Part shown: positions 54,033-62,692 of the stretch, in pieces
Numbering within the stretch: the first letter of the stretch is position 1
Layout of the letters: each line of letters opens with the position of its first letter
From: an uncultured Lachnospiraceae bacterium
GTDB lineage: Bacteria; Bacillota; Clostridia; Lachnospirales; Lachnospiraceae
NCBI GenBank assembly: GCA_910577765.1
Contig: CAJTOV010000005.1
Location: 1-64,000, forward strand
Direction: 5' to 3'
DNA length: 64,000 bases
Position numbers and translations under genes: made by a program
The notes under the pieces: model-generated
Told to the model about the DNA's origin: nothing
Databases searched by the model: none
Seen by the model: only the letters and a program-made list of their open reading frames with translations

Positions 54033-54995
54033 ATGAGCCAGCGTTTTTTTGATGAGAATGTTTATCCGGCCATAGGAGACAGTGAGATTACGGCCTGCCG
54101 GCTCTGTCCCAGAGCGTGCGGGGCGGACCGGAAAGTGCAGACTGGATTTTGCGGATGCGGAGGGCAGGTGCGGGCTGCCAGGGCGGCGCTCCATCACTGG
54201 GAGGAGCCCTGGATCAGCGGCGTAAACGGAAGCGGAACCGTATTTTTCAGCGGATGTACCCTGCGGTGCTGTTTCTGCCAGAATTACAGCATCAGCCAGG
54301 AAAACTACGGAAAGGCCTTAAATGGGGAGGCCCTGGCAGATGTGTTTCTGCGGCTTCAGGACCAGGGGGCCCACAATCTTAACCTGGTGACAGCCACCCA
54401 GTTTCTGCCCTGGATTCTTCCGGCTCTTGACAGGGTCCGGCACCGGCTTAAGATTCCGGTGGTGTACAACACCGGCGGGTATGAACGGGTGGAGACGGTG
54501 AACGCCCTGAAGGATTATGTGGATGTGTGGCTGCCGGATCTGAAATACTTTGACCCGGGGCTGTCTGCATGCTTTTCCGAAGCTGCGGATTATTTTGATG
54601 TGGCCTCCCGGGCGGTGGAACAGATGATCCGGCAGACCGGCACCCCCCGATTCACCCAGGTATCCAAAGAACGTCCGGAAAGCCCCAGGCTTCTGAACCG
54701 GGGCGTCATCATCCGCCACATGGTGCTGCCGGGACACAAGGAGGATTCTGTCCGGCTGCTGGGCTGGATGGCGGAGAATCTTCCCAGGGGGCAGTATTTC
54801 GTCAGTCTGTTAAGCCAGTATACACCATACCGCCAAAATCCCCGCTACCCGGAGCTGAACCGGCGGGTCACCAGCTACGAATACGGAAAGGTGGTGGATG
54901 CGGCCCTGGCCCTGGGTCTGGACCAGGGATTTATGCAGAAAAAAACCAGCGCCAGGGAAGCCTATACGCCGCCCTTTGACCTGGAAGGCCTTTAG
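54033..54995 (+). CDS. Radical SAM protein, PflA-like
   Basis: A 320-residue radical SAM enzyme. The iron-sulfur motif is SGCTLRCCFCQNYSIS (CxxxCxxC), and an N-terminal Cys-rich stretch (CRLCPRACGADRK) may bind a second cluster. The fold and length match PflA-like uncharacterised radical SAM proteins (AmmeMemoRadiSam/YgiQ-like branches are less likely). No partner glycyl radical enzyme is seen nearby, so its substrate is unknown. The ATG at 54033 follows GGAGG at about 10 bp; longer frames reach into the unassigned DNA. Confidence 0.85.
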   Translation: MSQRFFDENVYPAIGDSEITACRLCPRACGADRKVQTGFCGCGGQVRAARAALHHWEEPWISGVNGSGTVFFSGCTLRCCFCQNYSISQENYGKALNGEALADVFLRLQDQGAHNLNLVTATQFLPWILPALDRVRHRLKIPVVYNTGGYERVETVNALKDYVDVWLPDLKYFDPGLSACFSEAADYFDVASRAVEQMIRQTGTPRFTQVSKERPESPRLLNRGVIIRHMVLPGHKEDSVRLLGWMAENLPRGQYFVSLLSQYTPYRQNPRYPELNRRVTSYEYGKVVDAALALGLDQGFMQKKTSAREAYTPPFDLEGL

Positions 54996-55038
54996 AGCAG
55001 CAGCCGCTCTGCTTCCCGGACTGCTGGTGAAAATATCC

Positions 55039-55279
55039 AAAAACAAGGATACCAGTCCGGTTCTTCCCGCAACTGGTATCCTTTAACATGATGTGTCCAT
55101 TGGACTCTACCTCGCTTTATTTTATTTTGTAATTCTTGTGGATGCTCTGTACATCCTTAACTTAAGTTTTCGGTGGTCCGTACCTCCTTTTCCTGGATTT
55201 TTGAGATTTCCTTTCTGCTGGAAATCTCTTTTGAAGATTCCCTTTGAATCTTCTGTTTTACTGTCCTCTGTTTTTGATG
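55039..55279 (-). ncRNA. Orphan small RNA candidate
   Basis: A near-consensus minus-strand promoter (55285-55313) drives a stretch with no coding frame of note. It contains hairpins at about 55233-55253 (8-bp stem, GAAGATTC) and 55207-55231 (9-bp stem, GAGATTTCC), a GGATG/CATCC stem near 55145, and a perfect 10-bp terminator stem (55047-55056 with 55072-55081) followed by TTGTTTTT. An SD-like AAAGGAGGT lies inside but no start codon follows at proper spacing. The terminator could also serve the upstream radical SAM gene on the plus strand, though it lacks a T-run there. Confidence 0.55.
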
Positions 55280-55284
55280 GTTTT

Positions 55285-55313
55285 ATCATAACAGATTTGC
55301 CCGGTTTTGTCAA
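55285..55313 (-). promoter_or_regulatory. Promoter of the orphan small RNA
   Basis: Minus-strand TTGACA (55308-55313), exactly 17 bp, TATGAT (55285-55290): among the best promoters in the window, with no gene directly downstream. Confidence 0.75.
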
Positions 55314-55489
55314 TACTCTTTTTCCTGTTTCTTTCTGTTTTTTATTTATTTTTAAATTGCATAATAATTTTCAAAAAATTTAAGATATTTCAAATTTATA
55401 ACAAATAATAAGAATTCCCCGTAGCGGCAGCTTCTGCCGGAACCGTTTCCCTGAAGCTGTCAGCATAAGACCGTGGTCTGTATGGGAAA

Positions 55490-55531
55490 GCTGTCTGTGT
55501 ACGGGCGTTTCCCCTTTCCCACACAGACAGC
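55490..55531 (-). terminator. Hairpin after the receiver-domain gene
   Basis: A perfect 11-bp stem (55490-55500 with 55521-55531) with a 20-nt loop begins 16 bp after the receiver-gene stop and is followed by TTTCCC on the minus strand. It is a weak but plausible terminator for the dus-fliB-receiver unit. Confidence 0.5.
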
Positions 55532-55546
55532 CGCCCATGGATATCC

Positions 55547-55912
55547 TTACAAGGACCGGATGTACTTTTCCACCATCCCGGCGATGTGGGCCCGGGTATA
55601 GGGCTTCTCTATGAAGCCGAAGGCCTGGATCTTCCATGCCTCCAGGGAGAACCCGGGGATGCTGGACATCAGGACCACCGCCGGCGCAGGCTCCTGCTTA
55701 TGCAGTTCCTTGGCCAGGCTGATCCCGCTGATATCCGGCATGACGATATCCGTAAATACCATATCAATGGCGTTCTCCTTTACAAAGTCCACCACTGCCA
55801 CTGCCTCCTCAAAGCATCCGGCCAGCTCCACACCTTCCATATTCAGAAAGATCCGCCGGATCTTCTCCAGAAGCTCCGGCGCATTGTCCACTGCAACCAC
55901 CTTAATCGCCAT
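55547..55912 (-). CDS. Stand-alone CheY-like response regulator
   Basis: A 121-residue single receiver domain: VVAVDNAPEL (acidic pocket), phospho-acceptor Asp in VFTDIVMPD and the conserved Lys in FIEKPY. No output domain follows. Its start overlaps the FliB-like gene by 11 bp, so the pair is co-translated; a cognate histidine kinase is not present in the window. Confidence 0.85.
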   Translation of the reverse strand: MAIKVVAVDNAPELLEKIRRIFLNMEGVELAGCFEEAVAVVDFVKENAIDMVFTDIVMPDISGISLAKELHKQEPAPAVVLMSSIPGFSLEAWKIQAFGFIEKPYTRAHIAGMVEKYIRSL

Positions 55913-57098
55913 GTTTCCCCTTTCCTCCCCAAAGAACCGTCAGCATGGATGCCAGGGCATACAGAGGGCTGGTTCCCAGCCGGTACTCCAGCATGCCCAG
56001 ATTCCGGTCCCAGTTTTCTACCTGGCGGGAATACCGGTAGGCTGCTGCCACCAGGTCCTCCTGCCGGATCTGTCCGGTTTTCCGGTACCGGAAGAGACAC
56101 CACTCCCGGATCACCAGACAACTGACCACCACCAGCTTCACCTTCCCGTAGACGTCCCGGTCATAGACAGCCCCCAGAAGCCAGGTCCGCAGAAAATACA
56201 GGGCCAGGTTCTCCCAGGCCTGCTCCAGACCTGCCGCTTCCCCGGCAAACTGCCGTTCCAGCCTTTCGTAGGAATCCGGTGTCTCCTTGTGGTACAGGGC
56301 CGTGCAGATGCTCCCCTGCTTCTTCTCCCAGTCTGCCAGCACCGGCTCCAGCTTCTGCATGTCCCGCATCCAGCCGCTGATCCGCAGCATCCGTTCCCGG
56401 CTCCGGCCTTCATAAGGCTCCAGCTTCTCCCGGAAGACAGACACGGCCTCCCTGTCCAGATACCGGCGGTTCCACTTGTCTGCCAGGCTGGAAACATCCG
56501 CCTCTGTTCCTTCCAGGTACAGATGGCGCTGGAAATCATGGGCATAAGCCAGAATCATGGCCAGACGCTGGCTCCAGTCCATGGAACGGTCCTTAAGCAG
56601 ACACACCATGGTGAGGCGGACTTCCTCCAGGCACCGGAGCAGCTCCGGGTCGCAGACCGGGTCTGTCTCCTGGCTGACGGAAGGATTCTCCTGCCTGGTC
56701 CATTCCAGGAAGGCTCCCTGGGCAGTGTCTTCCAAAATCAGTCTGGCTGCCTCCGGACAGGACAAGGACAGCATCAGCTCCTGGACCTGCCCGTAATCCT
56801 CCCTGTGCCGCGGATAGATCCGGCAGGCCCTGCACATGGCGTCCTTTCCCAGCTCTTTGTAGATCCGGCACAGGCCCTCCTGGTCCAGAAGGGTGCAGGC
56901 CCGGTTCCGGAGGCGGAAGGAGCGGTCCTTCCGGTCAATCCCCTTCCTGAGACGGGCTCCGAAGGCCCCGGGAACCTGCATATAGTTCCGGTAGCTTTTC
57001 TCGTCGATCTGAATTCTCCAGCCTCCGCAGCAGGTATCCGGGCAGGCGGAGCCTGCACATGAAAACTGCCGGTAATAATAAGGTATTTTATACTGCAT
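55902..57098 (-). CDS. FliB-like lysine-N-methylase family protein
   Basis: A 398-residue protein of the FliB family. The N-terminal cysteine pattern CAGSACPDTCCGGW and later CRACRIYPRHREDYG match this family, first named for methylating flagellin lysines. No flagellar genes are in the window, so another target protein is likely; members without flagella are common in clostridia. RBS GGAGG precedes the ATG. The gene follows dus after 28 bp and overlaps the receiver gene by 11 bp. Confidence 0.8.
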   Translation of the reverse strand: MQYKIPYYYRQFSCAGSACPDTCCGGWRIQIDEKSYRNYMQVPGAFGARLRKGIDRKDRSFRLRNRACTLLDQEGLCRIYKELGKDAMCRACRIYPRHREDYGQVQELMLSLSCPEAARLILEDTAQGAFLEWTRQENPSVSQETDPVCDPELLRCLEEVRLTMVCLLKDRSMDWSQRLAMILAYAHDFQRHLYLEGTEADVSSLADKWNRRYLDREAVSVFREKLEPYEGRSRERMLRISGWMRDMQKLEPVLADWEKKQGSICTALYHKETPDSYERLERQFAGEAAGLEQAWENLALYFLRTWLLGAVYDRDVYGKVKLVVVSCLVIREWCLFRYRKTGQIRQEDLVAAAYRYSRQVENWDRNLGMLEYRLGTSPLYALASMLTVLWGGKGKHGD

Positions 57099-57126
57099 GT
57101 TCCTCCTGTTCCTTTCTCTGTATCTG

Positions 57127-58089
57127 TCATTTCCTGTATCCGCCGAAAGAAGGCGTCTCCCGGATCTCCTGCTCTGCCAGAAGCTGCCTTACCACCTGGC
57201 CATACTCGGAAAGTCTCTGGGACTTTTTGATCTTTTTACCATATTTTTCGAAGTTTGTAAAGGAGCTGCCCAGATATCCCCAGACTTCCTTCATCTTAAA
57301 CAGTACATTCCTGTCTCCGGGGATGGCCTGGCAGTATCCTTCCAGCAGTGCTTCATGGAATGCCCCGATCCGGTCCTTGTCCGGCGCCTTCCCCTCAGCC
57401 AGGGCCGGATTGGCCACCAGTCCCCTGCCCATCATCACACAGTCCAGGGAAGGGAACCGTTCTTTTATCCGGCGGATATCCTCCCGGGAAAACAGGTCTC
57501 CGTTGTAGCATACCGGGCAGGCGCTGTGCTCCACTGCCAGGGCAAAGGCCTCCAGATCCGGGGTATTTTCATAAAAATCCTTCTGGAGTCTGGGATGAAT
57601 CACCAGCCGCTTTAAGGGATAGCGGCTGAAGATTTCCAGAAGCCCCGGGAATTCCTCCCGGTGTTCCCTGCCGGTCCGGGTCTTGACCGACAGCTCCAGA
57701 TCCAGCGGTTCCAGGGCCTCACAGACCCGGGAAAGAAAGGCGTCCAGCTCCTCCGGAAATGCCAGGAATCCGGCGCCCCGTTTCCTGGTAACCACCGTGG
57801 CAGACGGACAGCCCAGATTTAAGTTGACTTCCCTGTATCCCAGGGCACGGACCTTCCGGGCGGCCCAGATGAATTCGTCTGCCTTGCAGCTCATGATCTG
57901 GGGCACCACCGGCACCCCCTGGTTGTGTTCCGGGCTGATGTCGGCTGTCTCCCGGCTGGTCAGGCGCCGGTTCTGGTTGGGCACCAGAAAGGGCGTATAG
58001 TACTGGGCAATCCCGCGGAAATAGCGGTGGTGGGCATTGCGGTATACATAGCCGGTAATGCCCTCCATAGGTGCGAAAAAACAGTTCAT
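57127..58089 (-). CDS. dus: tRNA-dihydrouridine synthase
   Basis: A 320-residue flavin enzyme reducing uridine to dihydrouridine in tRNA. The N-terminal FFAPMEGITGYVYR, the catalytic Cys in NLGCPSATVV and the C-terminal MMGRGLVANPAL are diagnostic. The subfamily (DusA/B/C-like) cannot be fixed. The SD is weak (GGAATTTAG). It is first in a possible dus-fliB-receiver operon. Confidence 0.92.
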   Translation of the reverse strand: MNCFFAPMEGITGYVYRNAHHRYFRGIAQYYTPFLVPNQNRRLTSRETADISPEHNQGVPVVPQIMSCKADEFIWAARKVRALGYREVNLNLGCPSATVVTRKRGAGFLAFPEELDAFLSRVCEALEPLDLELSVKTRTGREHREEFPGLLEIFSRYPLKRLVIHPRLQKDFYENTPDLEAFALAVEHSACPVCYNGDLFSREDIRRIKERFPSLDCVMMGRGLVANPALAEGKAPDKDRIGAFHEALLEGYCQAIPGDRNVLFKMKEVWGYLGSSFTNFEKYGKKIKKSQRLSEYGQVVRQLLAEQEIRETPSFGGYRK

Positions 58090-58133
58090 ATTCTCTAAAT
58101 TCCTTTATCTGATATGGCTGGAGGAACCTGGTC

Positions 58134-58691
58134 TCACCGGGCCATAAGCCGGTCCCCGTGGTCTTTCAGCCATCTTCTCTGGTTCCGGTAGTCCGGCATC
58201 ACCGTCTCCACAAGGTTCCAGAAACGTTCCGAATGGTTCATTTCCTTCCGGTGGGCCAGCTCATGGATCACCACATAGTCCAGCACCGGCTCCGGGGCCA
58301 GAATCAGCCGCCAGTTAAAATTCAAATTGCCTTTGGCACTGCAGCTGCCCCACCGGGTCTTCTGGTCCCGGACCGTGATGGTGCCGAAGGTCACCTGCAT
58401 GATCCCGGCATAAAGGGCCGCCTTCTGCCGCAGCACGGTACCAGCCAGTCTGCGGGCTTTGGCATAGTCTGCTTCGCTCCACGCAGGCTGGCTCTCCTGC
58501 TGGGCCTTAACCTCTTCCAGGCGGATTCTGACCTGGCGCAGATGGTCCTGAATCCAGCCGTCTTTTTCCCGGACAAACCCGTCAATGGCTGCCTTACTGC
58601 ACCGTCTGGGGGCCCGGACCACCACCTCTCCCTCCGGGGTGATCTGGATGGCAATGGTCTTTCTTGCGGAACGTACCAGCTTATACTCCAT
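58134..58691 (-). CDS. YgjP-like metallopeptidase-domain protein
   Basis: A 185-residue protein of the YgjP family (formerly DUF45). The zinc motif HELAH is in VVIHELAHRKEMNHSERFW, and TRWGSCSAKGNLNFNW is the signature. YgjP-like proteins have a metallopeptidase fold, but a clear substrate is not known. The start at 58691 overlaps the nth stop by 11 bp, implying coupled translation; an upstream GTG/ATG extension is not conserved. Confidence 0.85.
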   Translation of the reverse strand: MEYKLVRSARKTIAIQITPEGEVVVRAPRRCSKAAIDGFVREKDGWIQDHLRQVRIRLEEVKAQQESQPAWSEADYAKARRLAGTVLRQKAALYAGIMQVTFGTITVRDQKTRWGSCSAKGNLNFNWRLILAPEPVLDYVVIHELAHRKEMNHSERFWNLVETVMPDYRNQRRWLKDHGDRLMAR

Positions 58692-59370
58692 TTTGGGCAC
58701 AGATATCCTGCAGACAGCAGCGGTCACAGTATGGCTTTGTCCGCGCTGTGCAGACCTCCCTTCCATGATATACCAGCCTGTGGCAGAAATCGCTGCCTTC
58801 CTCCGGGGGAACGATCTTCCACAGGGCCATTTCCACCTTCTTAGGCTCCTTAATGCCGTCCACCAGGCCGATCCGGTTGGTGAGGCGGATACAGTGGGTG
58901 TCCGTTACAATGGCCGGCTTGCCAAACACATCCCCCATAATGAGATTGGCGCTTTTTCTGCCTACCCCGGGCAGGGCCAGAAGGGCGTCAAAGTCATCCG
59001 GCACCCGGCTGCCGTGCCGGTCCCTGAGGATTTTCATGCAGGCACTGATGTCCCGGGCCTTGCTGTGCCCCAGGCCGCAGGGCTTGACAATGGCTTCAAT
59101 GTCCGCCACATCCGCCTGGGCCAGGGAGTCTACGTCCGGGTATCTGGCATATAAATCCTCCACCACCACATTGACCCGGGCGTCGGTGCACTGGGCCGCC
59201 AGGCGGACGCTGACCAGAAGCTTCCAGGCTTCATTGTAGTCCAGGGTGCAGTCTGCCGACGGGTAGGCTTTCTTCAGCCGGTCAATGACCTCCAGGGCCA
59301 GGGCCTTCTTTGCTTCCTGGTGATCATCCAAAGATTTCTTATTCTTGTTCTTTTCCGCTTCCTTTGTCAT
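58681..59370 (-). CDS. nth: Endonuclease III
   Basis: A 229-residue DNA glycosylase/AP lyase removing oxidised pyrimidines. The HhH motif LPGVGRKSANLI carries the catalytic Lys, the Asp is in VTDTHCIRL, and the C-terminal 4Fe-4S ligands are in CTARTKPYCDRCCLQDIC. The first two cysteines are seven residues apart instead of the usual six. It has a charged N-terminal extension (KEAEKNKNKK). The start at 59370 has GGAGGAAAAGG upstream, with an ambiguous spacing. Confidence 0.93.
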   Translation of the reverse strand: MTKEAEKNKNKKSLDDHQEAKKALALEVIDRLKKAYPSADCTLDYNEAWKLLVSVRLAAQCTDARVNVVVEDLYARYPDVDSLAQADVADIEAIVKPCGLGHSKARDISACMKILRDRHGSRVPDDFDALLALPGVGRKSANLIMGDVFGKPAIVTDTHCIRLTNRIGLVDGIKEPKKVEMALWKIVPPEEGSDFCHRLVYHGREVCTARTKPYCDRCCLQDICAQNGV

Positions 59371-59468
59371 TCTTGTCCTTTTCCTCCGTTTATTGCAGCC
59401 GTTCCCATACTTCCCGGACAATGGGTGTGTCCCCCTGTCCGCAGGGCAGTAGTAATGGCAACCGGTTT

Positions 59469-61433
59469 TTATCCCCGGTCAAAGCACCGCTGGCATTTGG
59501 GGAAGGGATATCCCACCGGCAAAAGACGCCCGCAGTACTGGCAGCGGGCAATGTAGCCTTTCTTTCCCTTCATCAGATACTGCATGATCCGGCCTTCCGT
59601 ATATTCCCGCTCATGCTGCAGCCATTCCTCGTCGATGCGCTTGTCGAACCGCTGGGAGAACTGGTAATAAAGGTCCAGCTTCTTGTAGTAGGTCTCGTAC
59701 CGCTGCATTTCCATCTTCCGCCGGTCTGCGCCCTTTTCCCAGTGTCTGCCGGGGCCGTCCTTTCTGGGATGCTCCAGACAGCCGTCTGCCGGGTAATTGC
59801 GGCAGTACTCCACCCACTGGCGGACCACCTCCCGGTCCTTCACGTCAATGGGACAGCTGATCATCTGGTACAGCACGTTCTTGTCCTGGAAATCCATGAT
59901 GTAATCCTTGTGGCGCACCGCGTACCCGTAGAGGGTGAGAAGCTCGTCAATGCTGACCTTCTCAAAAGGCGGATCTGCCTTCTGGTCGTGCCAGATCTTT
60001 AAGATCACATCCAGAGGTTCCTCCATGCCCAGAAGGATCTGGGGGAAGCCAAGGCTTACCTTCTCAATGGGCTGTTCCTCCACATCCAGCCGTTCCCGCA
60101 CATATTCCAGGGCCAGGGGGCCCATGGCATTGACATAACCGGTATCATAGATTCCGAACCGGCCGGACCGTCCTGCGATCTGCTTGATCTCCTGGGCCCT
60201 CAGGCCACGGCGCTGGGTTCCGTCGTACTTTTCCGTCTGGATGAACACGATCCTCCGGACCGGAAGATTTAAGCCCATGCCGATGGCATCCGTAGCCACC
60301 ACCACCCGGGTCTGTCCGCTGGTAAAAAGCTGCATCTGGCGCCTGCGGATCTCCGGCGGCAGGCTTCCGTAGATAACGCTGGTCTCAATGCCCTGTTCCT
60401 CCAGGCGCCCGGCCACATCCAGCACGGATTTCTTGGAGAATACCACCAGGGCGTCCCCGTCCCGGACATCCTCCGGGAAGGAGAAGCTTTCCTCCTCACA
60501 GACCAGGGCGGTCTTGCGCTCATACCGGTGAATCTCATAGTCATCGCCGCACAGCTCGATTAAATGCTTGACCACCGGCTCGGCTATGGGACTCATGCAC
60601 ACATGGATCTCGTCTGCCAGAATCCCCAGAATAGCCTTGGTCCAGCAGTGGCCCCGGTCCGGGTCCGCGGTCATCTGGGCCTCGTCAATAACCGCCACAT
60701 CATGGTACCGGTAGAAATTGGCCATCTCGATGGTAGAGGCGGTGACCCGGCTGTTCTCCTCCCGGATACACTCCTGGCCCGTAAGCATGGTGCAGGGAAC
60801 CCCCAGCTCCATCATCCGCTCGTAGACCTCCAGGGCCAGAAGCCGCAGGGGGCCTAAATAGATGCCGTATTTGGCCTCTTTCAGCCGCTCCAGGGCCTGG
60901 AAGGTCTTGCCGCTGTTAGTAGGGCCGATGTGGAGCACGAAATGCCTCTGCATGTTTAAGGCATCGGGAAACTCCATCTCCGGCCGGGAGGGCACTAAGT
61001 CCAGGATCTTGGCCCGGACCACCTGCTGCTCATAGGTGTGGAACAGGTCAAACAGGGACTGGCGGCAGATCTCTCCCGACATCTCGGTCTCCAGCCAGAA
61101 AAAGATCCCCTCTCCCATCATCTTCTGCTCCTGACTGGTGAGCATGCTTAAGTCCAGACGCACCAGCTCCGGCACCACCTCATGCCTCAACCGGTTCTGG
61201 ATGGCCTTGTTGTGAAAATGAACCGCCCCGTAATACAGATTGTGAACCTGCCGGTGATAGTTCTCCAGCACCTCCCGGGTCATCCGGGTGCCCTTGGCCC
61301 GCTTCAGGGTCCGTACCACTGCGGTCACCCGTTCCGCATAGCCCTTGGTCCTGGCACCGGGAAGCTTGCGGGTGCGGTTGGCCTCGGTGTATTCCTTGAT
61401 ATAGAATTCGATCAGTTGTTCTTTCTGGGTCAT
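59469..61433 (-). CDS. SUV3-like DExH RNA helicase
   Basis: A 654-residue superfamily 2 helicase like mitochondrial SUV3. Walker A is HIGPTNSGKTFQAL, motif II DEAQM, and motif VI is QIAGRSGRFG. The C-terminal SUV3-type region is followed by a zinc ribbon (CQYCGRLL...CQRC). In mitochondria SUV3 unwinds RNA for degradation with PNPase; the role in Firmicutes is not well known. The start at 61433 follows GAGG. An upstream extension of the frame lacks conserved content. It lies 98 bp upstream of nth on the same strand. Confidence 0.88.
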   Translation of the reverse strand: MTQKEQLIEFYIKEYTEANRTRKLPGARTKGYAERVTAVVRTLKRAKGTRMTREVLENYHRQVHNLYYGAVHFHNKAIQNRLRHEVVPELVRLDLSMLTSQEQKMMGEGIFFWLETEMSGEICRQSLFDLFHTYEQQVVRAKILDLVPSRPEMEFPDALNMQRHFVLHIGPTNSGKTFQALERLKEAKYGIYLGPLRLLALEVYERMMELGVPCTMLTGQECIREENSRVTASTIEMANFYRYHDVAVIDEAQMTADPDRGHCWTKAILGILADEIHVCMSPIAEPVVKHLIELCGDDYEIHRYERKTALVCEEESFSFPEDVRDGDALVVFSKKSVLDVAGRLEEQGIETSVIYGSLPPEIRRRQMQLFTSGQTRVVVATDAIGMGLNLPVRRIVFIQTEKYDGTQRRGLRAQEIKQIAGRSGRFGIYDTGYVNAMGPLALEYVRERLDVEEQPIEKVSLGFPQILLGMEEPLDVILKIWHDQKADPPFEKVSIDELLTLYGYAVRHKDYIMDFQDKNVLYQMISCPIDVKDREVVRQWVEYCRNYPADGCLEHPRKDGPGRHWEKGADRRKMEMQRYETYYKKLDLYYQFSQRFDKRIDEEWLQHEREYTEGRIMQYLMKGKKGYIARCQYCGRLLPVGYPFPKCQRCFDRG

Positions 61434-61626
61434 GGTTTTCCTCGTTTTGTATTGGTCATGTTCCGGACCCAGGGCCCTGCCTCCCGAAAGCAGGAGTGCA
61501 GAGATCCCGGATATCTGATAGCGATTATAACAAGGGATTGGCGGGGATGCAACTGAAATCTTTGTATAGCAGGAAAGGACGGAAAGTCTTTGCAAAACTC
61601 ATAAGACCTTCCATCCTTTTTCTATT

Positions 61627-61818
61627 CTACTCTTTTATCTTGTCAATATCTGCCAGATTCACACCGCTGACCTGTAAGATTGCTTTCAGAGTCAGATATT
61701 CATCCTTTAGTTCCGCATAAGTTTCCGTGGCATTTTCTTTACTTGCCAAAAGCATGTACTTTTGTATCTTTTTGAAATCATCCAGTGCTGCCTTTGTCAC
61801 CTCTAAACCAGTCGGCAT
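61627..61818 (-). CDS. Small hypothetical protein
   Basis: A 63-residue charged helical protein (VTKAALDDFKKIQKYML and YAELKDEYLTLKAIL) of unknown function, with no membrane segment. An AAGGGG SD lies 7 bp before the ATG at 61818. Its 3' end abuts an imperfect hairpin (about 61574-61620) with a five-T tract on the plus strand. Confidence 0.55.
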   Translation of the reverse strand: MPTGLEVTKAALDDFKKIQKYMLLASKENATETYAELKDEYLTLKAILQVSGVNLADIDKIKE

Positions 61819-61951
61819 TGTCTCACCCCTTCCATATGTTGGCCACCATATCATTACTATTAATATTATAGTTCAACATGGAAAAGGTGTAAAGCATATT
61901 CCGTTTTAGAGAAATGTTCTCCTTACTTTCTGTTACTGCTCATGGGGGATC

Positions 61952-61974
61952 TTCCTGTCCGGCTATGCCGGACA
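61952..61974. repeat. Dispersed 23-bp palindromic repeat, copy 2
   Basis: Identical to 49061-49083 over 23 bp (hairpin TGTCCGGC, TAT, GCCGGACA), then diverges. It lies at the left edge of a zone of gene fragments. Confidence 0.7.
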
Positions 61975-61994
61975 AGCAGCATCGTGAATTGTAA

Positions 61995-62105
61995 CTACAC
62001 ATCCTCAAATCCCAGTCTCCACTGGGTCACAAAGGTCACTGCAAAGGCAATCGCCGCCGCAATCAGGGCATTGATCACATTGCGGGAGTCAGGGCCCACA
62101 TTCTG
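61995..62105 (-). pseudogene. Fragment of a membrane protein C-terminus, PTS EIIC-like
   Basis: The last 35 codons read NVGPDSRNVINALIAAAIAF then AVTFVTQWRLGFEDV and stop. This is like the final membrane helix and GFED tail of beta-glucoside-type PTS permeases. No upstream part of such a gene is present, so it is a remnant. The assignment is tentative. Confidence 0.35.
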
Positions 62106-62243
62106 TCGGCCTACTGCTGGATATCCTATATTCCGCTTATTTTCTGCTGGATTATGACAGCCATTATGAGAAAAAGCTGGAGAAGGCCCGGATGCTGGAG
62201 AAATTCTGCAAGTCATCCAATTCGGTGATTATGGGGGATGATA

Positions 62244-62453
62244 CTAAAAATCATTCATAAAACCTTTTCCGTATACGCCTTTTGTATCTGGCACAGTCAT
62301 AAAAACATCCGGATCAACGGAATTGATCAGCTTCCTGGCTTCAGCAAACTGCCTGGCTTTTATCACACACCATGGCCGTGTAAAGAGCATTGCATACACC
62401 AGATCCATTCCCAGTTTTCTGAATGATACTCCTCCGTCCATATTTCTTCTCAT
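62244..62453 (-). pseudogene. Fragment of a YitT/DUF2179-family protein
   Basis: The frame ends FAEARKLINSVDPDVFMTV, then a GYGKGF-like tail (VYGKGF), matching the C-terminal DUF2179 domain of YitT-family membrane proteins. The membrane-spanning N-terminal two thirds are missing, so this is a 3' remnant. Confidence 0.5.
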
Positions 62454-62521
62454 CCCTGACGCCCTAACCTGGACAAGCCGGAATCAAAACGTTGCCATTT
62501 TGCGTAGAGGTCCTTAAACGC

Positions 62522-62692
62522 CTAAAGTAGTGCTGACGCCAAAATGCTCTGTATGATCAGGATGATCGCGCCTCCCAGCCTGGAGGAAATCTGGGCAAAA
62601 CACATTAATTCCATTCTGTCCGCAGCGGTCAGAACCATAACGTCTCCATTTCCTGTCAGGGATTGATTATTTTCCGAATGTTTTGCCATCAT
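62522..62692 (-). CDS. Short ORF of unknown function after the peptidase remnant
   Basis: 56 codons with one hydrophobic C-terminal segment (LGGAIILIIQSILASALL). The start overlaps the end of the peptidase frame by about 26 bp. It is probably the truncated N-terminus of a longer membrane protein or a minor gene; no SD is certain. Confidence 0.35.
   Translation of the reverse strand: MMAKHSENNQSLTGNGDVMVLTAADRMELMCFAQISSRLGGAIILIIQSILASALL

Noticed and set aside
55122..55313. A 63-codon minus-strand frame over the small RNA candidate
   Set aside because: It would start in the -35 box, its only internal ATG in the transcribed part has no SD at proper spacing, and its repeats come from the hairpins.
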